Notes under the pieces: generated by a model
Seen by the model: only the letters and a program-made list of their open reading frames with translations
The model's database searches: none
What the model was told of the DNA's origin: nothing
Made by a program: the position numbers and the translations under genes
DNA from: Konateibacter massiliensis
GTDB lineage: Bacteria; Bacillota; Clostridia; Lachnospirales; Lachnospiraceae
Direction of reading: 5' to 3'
Length of the DNA: 64,000 nt
Assembly: GCF_900184995.1 (NCBI RefSeq)
Contig: NZ_LT860098.1
Coordinates: 501,001-565,000, forward strand
Part shown: piece by piece, positions 1 through 8,880 of the stretch
Position numbering within the stretch: position 1 is the stretch's first letter
Layout: each line of letters starts with the position of its first letter

Positions 1-100
1 TACAAGACTTCTCTTTTCCTACGAATTTTCTTTTTATCTGTTGGATTATATGGAAACTCATTAAAATAGAAAAAAGATAACATTTCTGAAAGGAGATTTT

Positions 101-1009
101 ATGTACCGAATTACATTTCAGCAAATACACTATTTTTTAGCCCTCGCCAAGACGCTCAATTTCACGGAAGCAGCAAAATCCTTGTATATTTCCCAACCTG
201 CTCTAAGCAAGCAGATGCTTGTGCTGGAAAATGAGCTCGGTTTTTCTTTGTTAAAGAGAAATAAAAGAAATGTAGAACTGACACCGGAAGGCGAATCGCT
301 TTATCGAGACTGGTCCATGCTTGAAAATATGATGAACTCATCGATTTACAATGCCAAGCTGCTAAAGCGAAAGACGGTCGGCAAGCTCTCCATCGGCTGT
401 ACGGACACCTTTTCTGTCGATGAGATGCTGTCTAAGGTTCTTTACAATTACCAGAGCCACTATCCAAACATTGATATCGACCTCGGAAGCTTTGGCTTTC
501 GCACCCTGCGTGATCAGTTTAACAATCGGGATTTGGACGTGATTTTTGTCCCGGAATTTGAACTTGAAAGTTATAAGGACGTTAACAGCTTCCTGTTTCA
601 AAAAGTAGAACTTTGCATCGCTGTTCCTTCCTCGCACCCTCTGAGCAAACGCGACCATGTGACCGTCACGGATTTGAAAGACCAGCCTCTTATTACGATT
701 TCCCCGAAGGAATCCGTTGTCGGCGTGAGCAAAATAAAAAATATTTGCAAAGCACATGGCTTTGAGGCAAATATCGTAAAATATGTATCCAACTTAAATT
801 CTCTTTTGCTCGGTGTAAAAAATGGTATTGGAATTACGATTTGTGACAATAAGGTGAGAGACCCTAAGATAAAGACCTTCAACCTCGACAAACAGCCCGA
901 TGACTCGAATATCTACGTGCTCTGGAAAACCGGGCTTGAGCACGCGGAGCTTGAGCTGTTTCTCGATGAATTGAGGGAGATGTTGGATTTTGATGAGGGG
1001 GAGGATTAA
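101..1009 (+). CDS. LysR-family transcriptional regulator
   Basis: Cytoplasmic DNA-binding regulator of 302 residues, the normal LysR length. The winged helix-turn-helix is at about residues 5-64 (core FTEAAKSLYISQPALSKQ) and the co-inducer domain of periplasmic-binding fold at about 92-295. The start is set by AGGAG at 91-95, five bases before the ATG. It converges with the MFS gene: the two stop codons share the bases TTAA at 1006-1009, so no terminator separates them. LysR proteins often control a divergent gene, which would lie left of the window. Control of the acyl module on its right is possible but not shown. The effector is unknown. Confidence 0.93.
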   Translation: MYRITFQQIHYFLALAKTLNFTEAAKSLYISQPALSKQMLVLENELGFSLLKRNKRNVELTPEGESLYRDWSMLENMMNSSIYNAKLLKRKTVGKLSIGCTDTFSVDEMLSKVLYNYQSHYPNIDIDLGSFGFRTLRDQFNNRDLDVIFVPEFELESYKDVNSFLFQKVELCIAVPSSHPLSKRDHVTVTDLKDQPLITISPKESVVGVSKIKNICKAHGFEANIVKYVSNLNSLLLGVKNGIGITICDNKVRDPKIKTFNLDKQPDDSNIYVLWKTGLEHAELELFLDELREMLDFDEGED

Positions 1010-2253
1010 CTCCTGCTCCTCACCATCCTCCGATAAACAATAGTCAATGACAGACCTATTACCGCCAACGCTGCCGCCGCCAAAAATGCCTTATCATAGC
1101 TGCCGCTCGAGGAATAGAGACGGCCCATAAGCATCGGACCAAAGATACCTGCCAGCGCAAAGCCGATAAACATATAGCCATAGTTTACACTGTTATGTCT
1201 TGCTCCAAACTGGTCCGCGGTAAAGCCGGGAAATACTCCCATAAAGGAACCGAAGCACATGCCGATCATTGCAATTGCCGCATAAAACAGCACAGTACTT
1301 CCCTCTTCTGCCCGGTAAAGGCATAAAAAGCCTGCAAAGGACATACAAAACGATAGCGTCAGTGTCTGAATGCGTCCAATCTTATCCGACAAATATCCTG
1401 CTCCGACACGTCCTGCAGCATTAAATAACGCCAGCACGGATATCGCCGTAGTTGCGGCTGTCGCGGACATTCCGATCATATTCTGGGCGATGGGCGATAC
1501 TTGTGAAATACACATAAGTCCGCCGAAGGCACCGCACATCAGCATTGCTATCATGCAGTAGAACACAGGACTTTGAAGCATTTCCTTCCAATTCTTATCC
1601 GCTCTTTTGCTCTCGTTTTTCACTTCTCTTTTTTCCACGAAGCCATCCGGCTCAAAGCCGTCCGGACATTTCTCTATCAAGGCAGAACCCACACATATAA
1701 TAACGAGGAAGGCTGCACCCAGTATAAAAAATGCGGTTGTGACACCTGTGCTTTTGATGATGTGATTTGCAATGGGCGGTATGATGACAGAGCTTAGTCC
1801 GTACGTTGCTGTGGTAAGTCCTCCGATGAGTCCTCTCTTATCCGGGAAAAACTTAACCGAATTGCTGATGGTACAGCCGTATACCATTCCCATTCCAAGC
1901 CCCTCCAGTATGCCATAGCTCACGACAAGAAACATAACGCTGCTCGCAAAACCGGACAGTATCATTCCTCCGCCAAACATCAGTCCGCCAAGGAATATAA
2001 CCCTTCTCGTACCAAGTCTGTCGTTTAGCCAGCCCCCCGATATCATCGTGATTGGTCCTACCCCGTTTGCAACTGTAAATACAATAGCGAGGCTGGCACT
2101 CGTGAGTGCCCAGCCGTTTCGCTCATTCAAATATTGTGCCAGCGGGTTTGCAAATACGCTCCACGCATAAAGCGAGCCAATACACAGGTTAATCAGACAG
2201 CTCGCTGTCAAAATCAGCCATCTTCTTTTTGTAAATTTTTTATTTTCGGACAT
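1006..2253 (-). CDS. MFS transporter, oxalate/formate antiporter (OFA)-like
   Basis: Integral membrane transporter of about 415 residues with some twelve hydrophobic segments. The N-terminus (RRWLILTASCLINLCIGSLY) and the loop GGWLNDRLGTRR are typical of the OFA branch of the major facilitator superfamily, which exchanges small carboxylates. The frame is open further upstream, but the ATG at 2253 lies 10 bases after the acyl-kinase stop, whereas the longer form would run inside that gene. It is the last gene of the cluster ACP-hydrolase-phosphotransacylase-kinase-MFS, so it may export the carboxylate made by the kinase or import the substrate. The transported compound is not known. Confidence 0.88.
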   Translation of the reverse strand: MSENKKFTKRRWLILTASCLINLCIGSLYAWSVFANPLAQYLNERNGWALTSASLAIVFTVANGVGPITMISGGWLNDRLGTRRVIFLGGLMFGGGMILSGFASSVMFLVVSYGILEGLGMGMVYGCTISNSVKFFPDKRGLIGGLTTATYGLSSVIIPPIANHIIKSTGVTTAFFILGAAFLVIICVGSALIEKCPDGFEPDGFVEKREVKNESKRADKNWKEMLQSPVFYCMIAMLMCGAFGGLMCISQVSPIAQNMIGMSATAATTAISVLALFNAAGRVGAGYLSDKIGRIQTLTLSFCMSFAGFLCLYRAEEGSTVLFYAAIAMIGMCFGSFMGVFPGFTADQFGARHNSVNYGYMFIGFALAGIFGPMLMGRLYSSSGSYDKAFLAAAALAVIGLSLTIVYRRMVRSRS

Positions 2254-2263
2254 ATTTTCTTTA

Positions 2264-3364
2264 TCAAAAGCCTTTAAAAACAGGGATACCTGTATATTTC
2301 TTAGCTTTTTCCTTTCCTTCCAGCACGCGGATTGCCCCGCTTGCCATCGCCTCCATCTCAAACTCTCCCGGATATGCCGTCACCTTGGCGATAAAATCAC
2401 AGCTTTCCGTTATCATGCTTACAAGTCCCTTGTTGTACACCATGCCGCCGCCGAGCAAGATACCGTCAACCTTTCCCTGCAAAGCACATGCCATCGCGCC
2501 GATTGATTTGATAATTTGATAAATCATCGCCTCCCATACAAGCTTTGCATAAGGCTCGCCCGCTTCTGCTCTCTGACTGATTTCCAACGCATCCGATGTT
2601 TGAAGATGATCCACAAGACCTCCGCTTTTCGTGCATTTTGCAAGCATTTCCTTTTCCGAATATTTTCCGGAATAGCAGAGACGAATCAATGGTGCTGCCG
2701 GAATTGCTCCCGCACGAGTCGGCGCCATCGGTCCTTCTCCCTCCACAATATCCGTTCCGTCTACCATTTTTCCTTTTTTATGTGCTGTTACGGAAATTCC
2801 GCCTCCGATATGGCACACGACAAAATTACAGTCCTCATACTTTTTCCCTATCGTTTCAGCATGGCGGATAGCCGTCTCCTTCTGGTTCAAAGAGTGGATG
2901 TGGCTTGTTCTTGTAATTTCTTTTATTCCTGTGATGCGAGCAATATCCTCGTATTCATCCACATCAGGCGGATTCACAATAAAGCAGCGTCCGCCGTATT
3001 CTCGCTTAAATTCCTCGGCAAGCTGACTTCCAAGCTGTGCCGGGTGCTGCACTCCGTTTGCCCCAACCCTTGCGTGTTCAATCAAGAGCTCATCCGCCTC
3101 ATAGGTGCCTCCCTCCAGCGGAAGAAGTCCTCCTCCGCGTCCGACGAAAGCATCTACTTTATCAAGGCTTATGTTATTTTCTTTCAGCAGTGCAAGTATT
3201 GTCTCTTTGCGGTAAGGCATTTGATCTGAGATAGTCACAAACTCTCCAAGCTTTGCTGCATCATGGCTTACATTGGCAGAATAAATTACCTTATCATTTT
3301 CAAACAATGCAATTTTTGTTGAAGTTGAGCCTGGGTTAATGGCAAAAATTTTATAATCTTTCAT
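2264..3364 (-). CDS. buk: Butyrate kinase-like acyl kinase
   Basis: Acetate/butyrate kinase family enzyme of 366 residues (butyrate kinases are about 355). It forms ATP and a free carboxylate from an acyl phosphate in the cytoplasm. The N-terminal phosphate loop INPGSTSTK, the GRGGGLLPLEGGTY segment and the GGGISV and LLGGGMV nucleotide-site motifs are all present. Its start codon directly abuts the stop of the phosphotransacylase gene, so the two form the usual pair that turns acyl-CoA into acyl phosphate and then ATP. The company of an ACP and a CocE-type hydrolase, rather than butyryl-CoA synthesis genes, suggests an acyl group other than butyrate. Confidence 0.93.
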   Translation of the reverse strand: MKDYKIFAINPGSTSTKIALFENDKVIYSANVSHDAAKLGEFVTISDQMPYRKETILALLKENNISLDKVDAFVGRGGGLLPLEGGTYEADELLIEHARVGANGVQHPAQLGSQLAEEFKREYGGRCFIVNPPDVDEYEDIARITGIKEITRTSHIHSLNQKETAIRHAETIGKKYEDCNFVVCHIGGGISVTAHKKGKMVDGTDIVEGEGPMAPTRAGAIPAAPLIRLCYSGKYSEKEMLAKCTKSGGLVDHLQTSDALEISQRAEAGEPYAKLVWEAMIYQIIKSIGAMACALQGKVDGILLGGGMVYNKGLVSMITESCDFIAKVTAYPGEFEMEAMASGAIRVLEGKEKAKKYTGIPVFKGF

Positions 3365-4363
3365 CTACTTTCCTCCCTGTGCGCGCACGGCGGATATCGC
3401 GATATTGCCCACCAATTCGGAAACAGGTGCACTTCTTGAACAATCACATACAACCTTTTTAAAGCCCTGTAAAACAGGTCCATAAGCATCTGCATGAGCA
3501 AACTGCTGTAACAGCTTGACACCGATGTTTCCTACGTTTAAATCAGGCCATATAATGATGTTTGCTTTTCCTGCCACTTCACTCTCTCTTGTCACCTTCT
3601 TGGCGGCAATCGGCGGGCAGATAGCTGCATCAAGCTGAAATTCACCGTCAATTTTTAAGTCCGGTCTTTGTTTATTTGCTATTTCCTTGGCACTTCTAAC
3701 CTTGTCTACAAGCTCATGCTCGGCGCTTCCGGTCGTTGAAAAGGATACAAGCGCACAGCGAGGCTCCCAGCCAAGCAAGGCACTCGTTGTATCGCAGGCA
3801 GAAATCGCAATGCTTGCCAAATCTTCTGCAGAAGGATTTGCACAAACAGCGCTGTCGCCGATGACAAGAAGCTCTCCCTCCGGTCCATCATAGCCCGGTA
3901 TATTGGCAATTCCAACACTGGACACCGTCGTTACTCCATCGCAGAGCCCGACTATCATCTGCCCTGCCATAATCACATCTCCTGTCGTGTGGGACAGCCC
4001 GGCGAAGGTCGCATCGACCTCACCAAGTGCCTCCAGCATAAGTGCCACATAGAGGGAATCCTTTGCCTTTCGCTTCATTGATTTTTCGCTGTACATTGGA
4101 TTTTCTTCAACGTATTTTATAATAACCTTCTCTAATCTTTCCTCATCCTCGCAGTCCCACAAATCAATTTCGGATACGTTGATGCCATACTGCTTTGCAC
4201 TCTCTTCCAATACACTTTTCTTTCCGACGAAAAGAGGTTTGCAGATTCCTTTTTCCTTGGCTTCCTTTGCTGCCAATAATATTTTTTCTTCTTCTATTTC
4301 AGAAAAGGCGACTACAACCTGTTTTGCTCTTGCCTTCTCAAAAATACTGTCCATTATATTCAT
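3365..4363 (-). CDS. Phosphate acetyl/butyryltransferase family protein
   Basis: Phosphotransacylase of 332 residues that exchanges CoA for phosphate on an acyl thioester. The family hallmark near the C-terminus (LLQQFAHADAYGPVLQGF) and the STTGSAEHE segment are intact. The length fits Pta (about 330) better than clostridial Ptb (about 300), yet the partner gene is of the butyrate-kinase type, so the substrate cannot be read from sequence alone. It lies 12 bases after the CocE-type hydrolase gene and immediately before the kinase gene, and is very likely co-transcribed with both. The start at 4363 (MNIMDSIF) could also be the second ATG three codons in. Confidence 0.9.
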   Translation of the reverse strand: MNIMDSIFEKARAKQVVVAFSEIEEEKILLAAKEAKEKGICKPLFVGKKSVLEESAKQYGINVSEIDLWDCEDEERLEKVIIKYVEENPMYSEKSMKRKAKDSLYVALMLEALGEVDATFAGLSHTTGDVIMAGQMIVGLCDGVTTVSSVGIANIPGYDGPEGELLVIGDSAVCANPSAEDLASIAISACDTTSALLGWEPRCALVSFSTTGSAEHELVDKVRSAKEIANKQRPDLKIDGEFQLDAAICPPIAAKKVTRESEVAGKANIIIWPDLNVGNIGVKLLQQFAHADAYGPVLQGFKKVVCDCSRSAPVSELVGNIAISAVRAQGGK

Positions 4364-4375
4364 ACTGTCACCTAC

Positions 4376-6124
4376 CTATCGGTATACATAGTCTCCTGCC
4401 TGATATTTTGGAGGAATAACCGGTATCTGCAAGAAGGATTCATATTTTCCTCCTGTGTGCACCACATGATTCCCCTTGTTGTCCGTTTCCCATGAAAGCG
4501 GCTCAAACCAACCTTCACGGATATATCTGCCGGCAACCTGTATTCTAATTTTCTGTCCCTTGTGCCAGATTTTACTGGAAGGAACAATTGCGATATCAAC
4601 CGGAACAATTTCACCCGGACTTAACTTTTCTTCTTTTAAATGTGACTGTACCGGCTCATAATCAGTGGAAAGCTTCTCATCGAGCGCACGGTGGGAAACT
4701 CTCATTTTTCCCCATGTACCCGGATGCGGCTCGCCTAATATGTAGGTTGGAAGCCAGTTGCCGTCCTTGTCTGCCTTCTGGATATTGATGAAGATATCCA
4801 TATCGTCATGTCCCTCTGCCTCAACAAAGAGTCTGAGCTTCATATAGCCTGTGATTTCCGTATCTTCCTCAAATGCCATATCAAAGTTTACTACGCCTTC
4901 ATTCGCATCGTAGCTTACCTTTGTTTCTGTCTCAACAGGCATATCCTGCATTGTCATATTCTTTGCATCAAGATAAAGCTTCTTGTACTGGGTTCTTGCC
5001 AGTGGAAATTCTTTTTCCGGGCGGTTTGTCTGATAATCACAGTCAAATGCGTCCATAACCTCAATACGATATCTAGGAGTCATTTCCCAGCCATTGTTGA
5101 TGTTTCTCAAATAGCGGTCAAAAAATCTCTTTAAGTCCTCTATGTTGTTTGGATTGTACATATCCGGCCACTCCTGCTCTCTGTGCGCTCTCATCCACTT
5201 TCTTGTGGAACGGATTTTACGGAAGGCATTGAAAGAGCCTCTTAAATGGAAATGGCTGTAAGAAGCACAAGTATAGGTCGGTACCTTAATTTTCTTAAAG
5301 TCGGGTATCTTATCTTCCCAATATGCATTCATCAGCGGATATTTTCGTCCCATTGCTACCTGATCGTCGATTTTGTTCGGTCCGGTCAAGGAAGCCACGA
5401 TAAATTCGTTAAAGGTTAATGCCGGAATTCCGCCCTCATAAATAGATTCTCGGTAAATGTCCGTTGTAGCCTCCCAAGGAGCGATACAAGCCAGATGCGG
5501 AGGCTGCTGTGCCGCGATACGAAACTGCGTCATTGCCACGCAGGAGTTCCCTCCCATGCCGACTCTTCCGTTGCACCAATGCTGGCTCGCTACCCATTCA
5601 ATGAAGTCATAGCCATCCTTGGCATCCTGTGTTCCGAACATATTGATATCACCCTCGGAATGTCCCGTTCCTCTTGGGTCCACATTTGCGATGGCATATC
5701 CGTGGCGGCACCAATAGCCAGGGTCAGGCGATTCAAATTTGGACATGGTGGAAATCGTTCCAGGCGGTACTCCCATAACCTGCCACTCGCTCATTCCGTC
5801 TCCCGGACGTTTTCCGTAGTAGCTCCATGATACGATGCAGGGAATATTTGTCTCACCCTCAGGACGATAAATGTCCACATATATCTTGGTTCCGTCCCTC
5901 AAAACAACAGGAACGTCCTGCTCGCAAAGAATACCATCTTCGTTTACATAAGCGCGCTGATTGAATTTTGCACAAAAACCATGTGCGGTTGCTGCAATTC
6001 CCTCCATTTTGGATAAATCTAAGCCATCCTCCGGGTCTACCGGAACTCTTGCCTGGCGATAAAGTGTTTCCACCTCTTCACCGTTGAATACTTCTTTTTT
6101 AGAAAATAACTGCGGTTGTTCCAT
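4376..6124 (-). CDS. CocE/NonD-family alpha/beta hydrolase (peptidase S15-like)
   Basis: Hydrolase of 582 residues. An alpha/beta-hydrolase domain holds the nucleophile elbow GMGGNSCVAMTQ, with Ser about 194, and the DPRGTGHSEG oxyanion region. A C-terminal jelly-roll typical of X-Pro dipeptidyl-peptidase/CocE follows from about residue 350. The segment that usually carries the triad Asp (pattern ASWTD...RG) reads CASYSHFHLRG, with no Asp, while a His is kept in KWMRAH (about 314). There is no signal peptide, so it should be cytosolic. It sits between the ACP and the phosphotransacylase genes and may release or transfer an acyl group from an ester, amide or beta-lactam-like compound. The substrate is unknown. 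Confidence 0.88.
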   Translation of the reverse strand: MEQPQLFSKKEVFNGEEVETLYRQARVPVDPEDGLDLSKMEGIAATAHGFCAKFNQRAYVNEDGILCEQDVPVVLRDGTKIYVDIYRPEGETNIPCIVSWSYYGKRPGDGMSEWQVMGVPPGTISTMSKFESPDPGYWCRHGYAIANVDPRGTGHSEGDINMFGTQDAKDGYDFIEWVASQHWCNGRVGMGGNSCVAMTQFRIAAQQPPHLACIAPWEATTDIYRESIYEGGIPALTFNEFIVASLTGPNKIDDQVAMGRKYPLMNAYWEDKIPDFKKIKVPTYTCASYSHFHLRGSFNAFRKIRSTRKWMRAHREQEWPDMYNPNNIEDLKRFFDRYLRNINNGWEMTPRYRIEVMDAFDCDYQTNRPEKEFPLARTQYKKLYLDAKNMTMQDMPVETETKVSYDANEGVVNFDMAFEEDTEITGYMKLRLFVEAEGHDDMDIFINIQKADKDGNWLPTYILGEPHPGTWGKMRVSHRALDEKLSTDYEPVQSHLKEEKLSPGEIVPVDIAIVPSSKIWHKGQKIRIQVAGRYIREGWFEPLSWETDNKGNHVVHTGGKYESFLQIPVIPPKYQAGDYVYR

Positions 6125-6168
6125 GCTGCTCCTCCTTCTCCATTTTGGTAACTGTTTTGTACTGAAAT

Positions 6169-6408
6169 TTAGCCTTCCACAAGCTGTACGATATAGTCTG
6201 CTGCCTCTTTAACGGTCGCCTTTCGCTTAAAGTCCATAAACGGAATTTCCACGTCAAACTCGTCCTCCAATGCTGTTGTAAGCTGAGAGTAATTTACAGA
6301 TTTCATATTCAATGCTTCAAAAGAGGTATTCTCTGTGTAGTCACCCTCTCCTAAAATAACAGTTAGTCTCTCTTTGATTTGTTCCACTACTTCTTCTCTT
6401 AACTCCAT
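6169..6408 (-). CDS. Acyl carrier protein-like protein
   Basis: Stand-alone carrier protein of 79 residues. It aligns well with AcpP: TENTSFEALNMKSVNYSQL matches the region around the phosphopantetheine Ser (Ser37 here), followed by ALEDEFDVEIP. The Asp that normally precedes this Ser (DSL motif) is Lys36. The ATG at 6408 is chosen over the longer frame because AGGAG lies a few bases upstream and homology starts there. It is the first gene of the minus-strand acyl module, 44 bases before the hydrolase gene, and faces the divergent PucR-type regulator. No fatty-acid or polyketide synthase genes are nearby, so a role in a dedicated acyl transfer is inferred. Confidence 0.85.
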   Translation of the reverse strand: MELREEVVEQIKERLTVILGEGDYTENTSFEALNMKSVNYSQLTTALEDEFDVEIPFMDFKRKATVKEAADYIVQLVEG

Positions 6409-6531
6409 AATCGCTCCTATCTGCCTTACGGCTTTGAAATACTTCTTGTTCTTTGTACCATTAGTATATATAATATAATTATTGAATTCATTGGGCTTGT
6501 TCACAAAGTAGCCGAGAAATCAACAGATTGA

Positions 6532-6549
6532 TTTGTGCAAACGCACAAA
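6532..6549. promoter_or_regulatory. Palindrome in ACP/PucR divergent region
   Basis: TTTGTGC-AAAC-GCACAAA is a 7-bp perfect inverted repeat immediately before the ribosome-binding site of the PucR-type gene. A related half site (TTCACAAAG) lies about 30 bases upstream. It is a plausible operator or a leader hairpin; function is inferred from position only. Confidence 0.4.
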
Positions 6550-6562
6550 GAGGAGGAGACAA

Positions 6563-8101
6563 ATGGAGTTATTTTCAATCAAAGAATATTTAAACTCAGA
6601 CGAGATACAAACCTTCGGGAATTCGGATGCCACGATAGATATCCGCACGATTAAGCTTCTGACCAAGGATCAGACAAGATTTCACAAAAACATCCTGTAT
6701 CTGGGACCTACCGAGCTGCTGCCTGATGCCAATCTATCTCTTGACTCCACAATCCTTTGCTATGGAAAGTCTCCTGACCCTTCGGTATACCAAGGCTCGA
6801 AGCTTCGTATTTTATATATGGAAAATGAGTTTGACTGTGCCAAAATGTTCAACGACATCTCTGATCGTTTACAGGATATTCAGAAGATCAATACCGCACT
6901 TCACCTTTTAATCAATGCTTTTTTCACGGAGCAGGGTCTTCAATATCTGACCGACGTTGCCCATGAGGTATTCGGAAATCCGCTTTTTGTTGTGGATACA
7001 AGGCATAAATATCTTGCCATGTCCGCAGGAACGATAGCCGACACGACCTTTGCCTCAGAGGAAAATAGAATTGGATATATTAACGCAGAGGGGCTTGCGT
7101 ATTTGAAAAAGAACCGGATTGACGAGAGAATCCGGGAACAGAATGCGCCCATTTATTTTGTAAACCCACTTCACAACAAGGGCATGATGGTGGACGCTAT
7201 CACGATTAACAATATCGAAGTGGGACATGTTATGCTCTATGAGCAGGACCGTCCTTTTGGAGAGTTTGACAGTATTTTGCTTCACCGTACCAGCCGAATC
7301 ATCTCGATGGAGCTTCAAAAAGACAGCTTTATCCGGGCAAATAAAGGTTTTATGTATTCCTACTTTTTGGCAGAGCTTCTCGACAATCCGCTCAGCAACT
7401 ATTCCACAGTTGCCGAAAGGCTTGAGACAATCGGCTATGATTTAAAGGAGGACCAATACATTTTGGTGATCCCTGCACAGAGTTATCGGGATACCTCAAC
7501 AAAGTTAGACATCATTGTGGAACAGCTTCGCTACATTCTGCCTCACAGTATTTATGTCATTTATGAGAATTCCATCGTCTTTTTAATCAGCCGAAACCGT
7601 AAGGAAGGCATCACGGAACACGAGCAAAGCCAACTGACGCAGTTTCTGACAACAAATGAACTGACAGCGGGAATGAGTAATTTTTTCGGGGATTTGAGAG
7701 ATGCCAGACGCTTTTACAAGCAGGCAGTAAAGTCTATTGATATGAGCAAAAAAATGAACCGGCAAGGGCCGATTCACTATTATTCTGATTATTATTTATA
7801 TCATATTTTTGAAATGTGTGAGCAGGAGGAAGAAATCCGCTTTTTCATCCACCCGGGTATGATGAGGCTTCTCCAATACGATGAGACGCACGGAACTGAT
7901 TTTTTGACGACTCTGTACGAGTATCTGGAATCGCCCGGACAGCCGACACAGATTGCAAAACGCCTCCATATTCACAAAAATACACTCCTGTACCGCATGG
8001 ATAAAATCCGCAGCATCATGGACTGTAAAATTGAGACTGGCGATGAGTTTATGTCCTTTGGTCTGTCATATAAAATTATGCAGTATTTAAAGCTCGTGTA
8101 G
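6563..8101 (+). CDS. PucR/CdaR-type helix-turn-helix regulator
   Basis: Transcriptional regulator of 512 residues. The C-terminal PucR-type HTH (QIAKRLHIHKNTLLYRMDKI) lies near residues 455-490. The central part resembles the GGDEF-like CdaR domain, and a sensor segment sits around 125-240 (FFTEQGLQYLTDVAHEVFG). The ATG at 6563 is preceded by AGGAGGAG at 6551-6558, so the longer frame from 6533 is rejected. PucR-like proteins activate catabolic genes in response to a pathway compound. Its divergent position makes the ACP-hydrolase-Pta-Buk-MFS operon the obvious target. It converges with the ABC ATPase gene, with only 3 bases between the stops. Confidence 0.88.
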   Translation: MELFSIKEYLNSDEIQTFGNSDATIDIRTIKLLTKDQTRFHKNILYLGPTELLPDANLSLDSTILCYGKSPDPSVYQGSKLRILYMENEFDCAKMFNDISDRLQDIQKINTALHLLINAFFTEQGLQYLTDVAHEVFGNPLFVVDTRHKYLAMSAGTIADTTFASEENRIGYINAEGLAYLKKNRIDERIREQNAPIYFVNPLHNKGMMVDAITINNIEVGHVMLYEQDRPFGEFDSILLHRTSRIISMELQKDSFIRANKGFMYSYFLAELLDNPLSNYSTVAERLETIGYDLKEDQYILVIPAQSYRDTSTKLDIIVEQLRYILPHSIYVIYENSIVFLISRNRKEGITEHEQSQLTQFLTTNELTAGMSNFFGDLRDARRFYKQAVKSIDMSKKMNRQGPIHYYSDYYLYHIFEMCEQEEEIRFFIHPGMMRLLQYDETHGTDFLTTLYEYLESPGQPTQIAKRLHIHKNTLLYRMDKIRSIMDCKIETGDEFMSFGLSYKIMQYLKLV

Positions 8102-8104
8102 GCA

Positions 8105-8869
8105 TTAACCCAGATTATGGTATTGTCCCAAGAACTCTCTCGTTCTTTGATTGGTGGACTGGAACATCTCCTCAGGCGTGGTCTCCTCCACAATGACACC
8201 CTGATCCATGAAAATCATACGGTTGGAAACATCCTTCGCAAAATTCATCTCATGGGTCACAATAACCATCGTCATTTTTTCCTTCGCAAGCTCTTTGATT
8301 ACCTTCAATATTTCCCCGGTCAATTCCGGGTCGAGGGCGGAGGTCGGCTCGTCAAAGAAAAGGATTTTCGGGTTCATCGCCAGCGCTCTTGCGATGGAAA
8401 CTCGCTGCTGCTGTCCGCCGGATAACTGACACGGATAGTAATCGGCACGGTCAGAAAGCCCCATCTTTTCGAGGAGAATCTCTGCCTCCTTGATTACCTT
8501 CGCCTTGTCACGCTTTTGTACATGAAGAGGCGCATCGATGATATTTTTCAACACCGTGTAATGCGGAAAGAGGTTAAAGTTCTGGAACACAAGCCCAAAG
8601 GACTGCTGTATCTGCTTTAGCTCACTTCCCTTTTTATATACGGTTTTTCCGTCTATATCGGAAGCCGCACTTTCACCAAGATAGCTTAGATTTCCCGAAT
8701 CCATGCTCTCTAATAGTGTTGCGCAGCGAAGAAGCGTTGATTTTCCTGAGCCGGAGGGACCGATGATGGACACAACCTCTCCCTCTTCCACGGACAGGCT
8801 GATATCCTTGAGCACTAAAGTTCCGTCAAAGCTCTTTTTTACATGATTCATTTCCAATAACGTTTTCAT
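8105..8869 (-). CDS. Amino-acid ABC transporter, ATP-binding protein (GlnQ-like)
   Basis: Cytoplasmic ATPase subunit of a polar amino-acid importer, 254 residues. Walker A is GPSGSGKST, the signature LSGGQQQR and Walker [13 protein letters not shown], in the order and length of the GlnQ/HisP family. An inserted stretch after Walker A (about residues 60-85) is slightly longer than in GlnQ. It follows the permease gene by 11 bases and the binding-protein gene lies further upstream, giving the order SBP-permease-ATPase on the minus strand. Confidence 0.93.
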   Translation of the reverse strand: MKTLLEMNHVKKSFDGTLVLKDISLSVEEGEVVSIIGPSGSGKSTLLRCATLLESMDSGNLSYLGESAASDIDGKTVYKKGSELKQIQQSFGLVFQNFNLFPHYTVLKNIIDAPLHVQKRDKAKVIKEAEILLEKMGLSDRADYYPCQLSGGQQQRVSIARALAMNPKILFFDEPTSALDPELTGEILKVIKELAKEKMTMVIVTHEMNFAKDVSNRMIFMDQGVIVEETTPEEMFQSTNQRTREFLGQYHNLG

Positions 8870-8880
8870 CTGTGCTCCTC

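Noticed and set aside
2264-2361. 36-residue N-terminal extension of the MFS frame overlapping the acyl-kinase gene
   Set aside because: The extension is not hydrophobic and lies inside the kinase gene; the ATG at 2253 gives the normal MFS start.
2516-3229. 237-codon plus-strand frame opposite the butyrate-kinase-like gene
   Set aside because: Antisense shadow of a conserved enzyme gene with an unnatural composition and no ribosome site.
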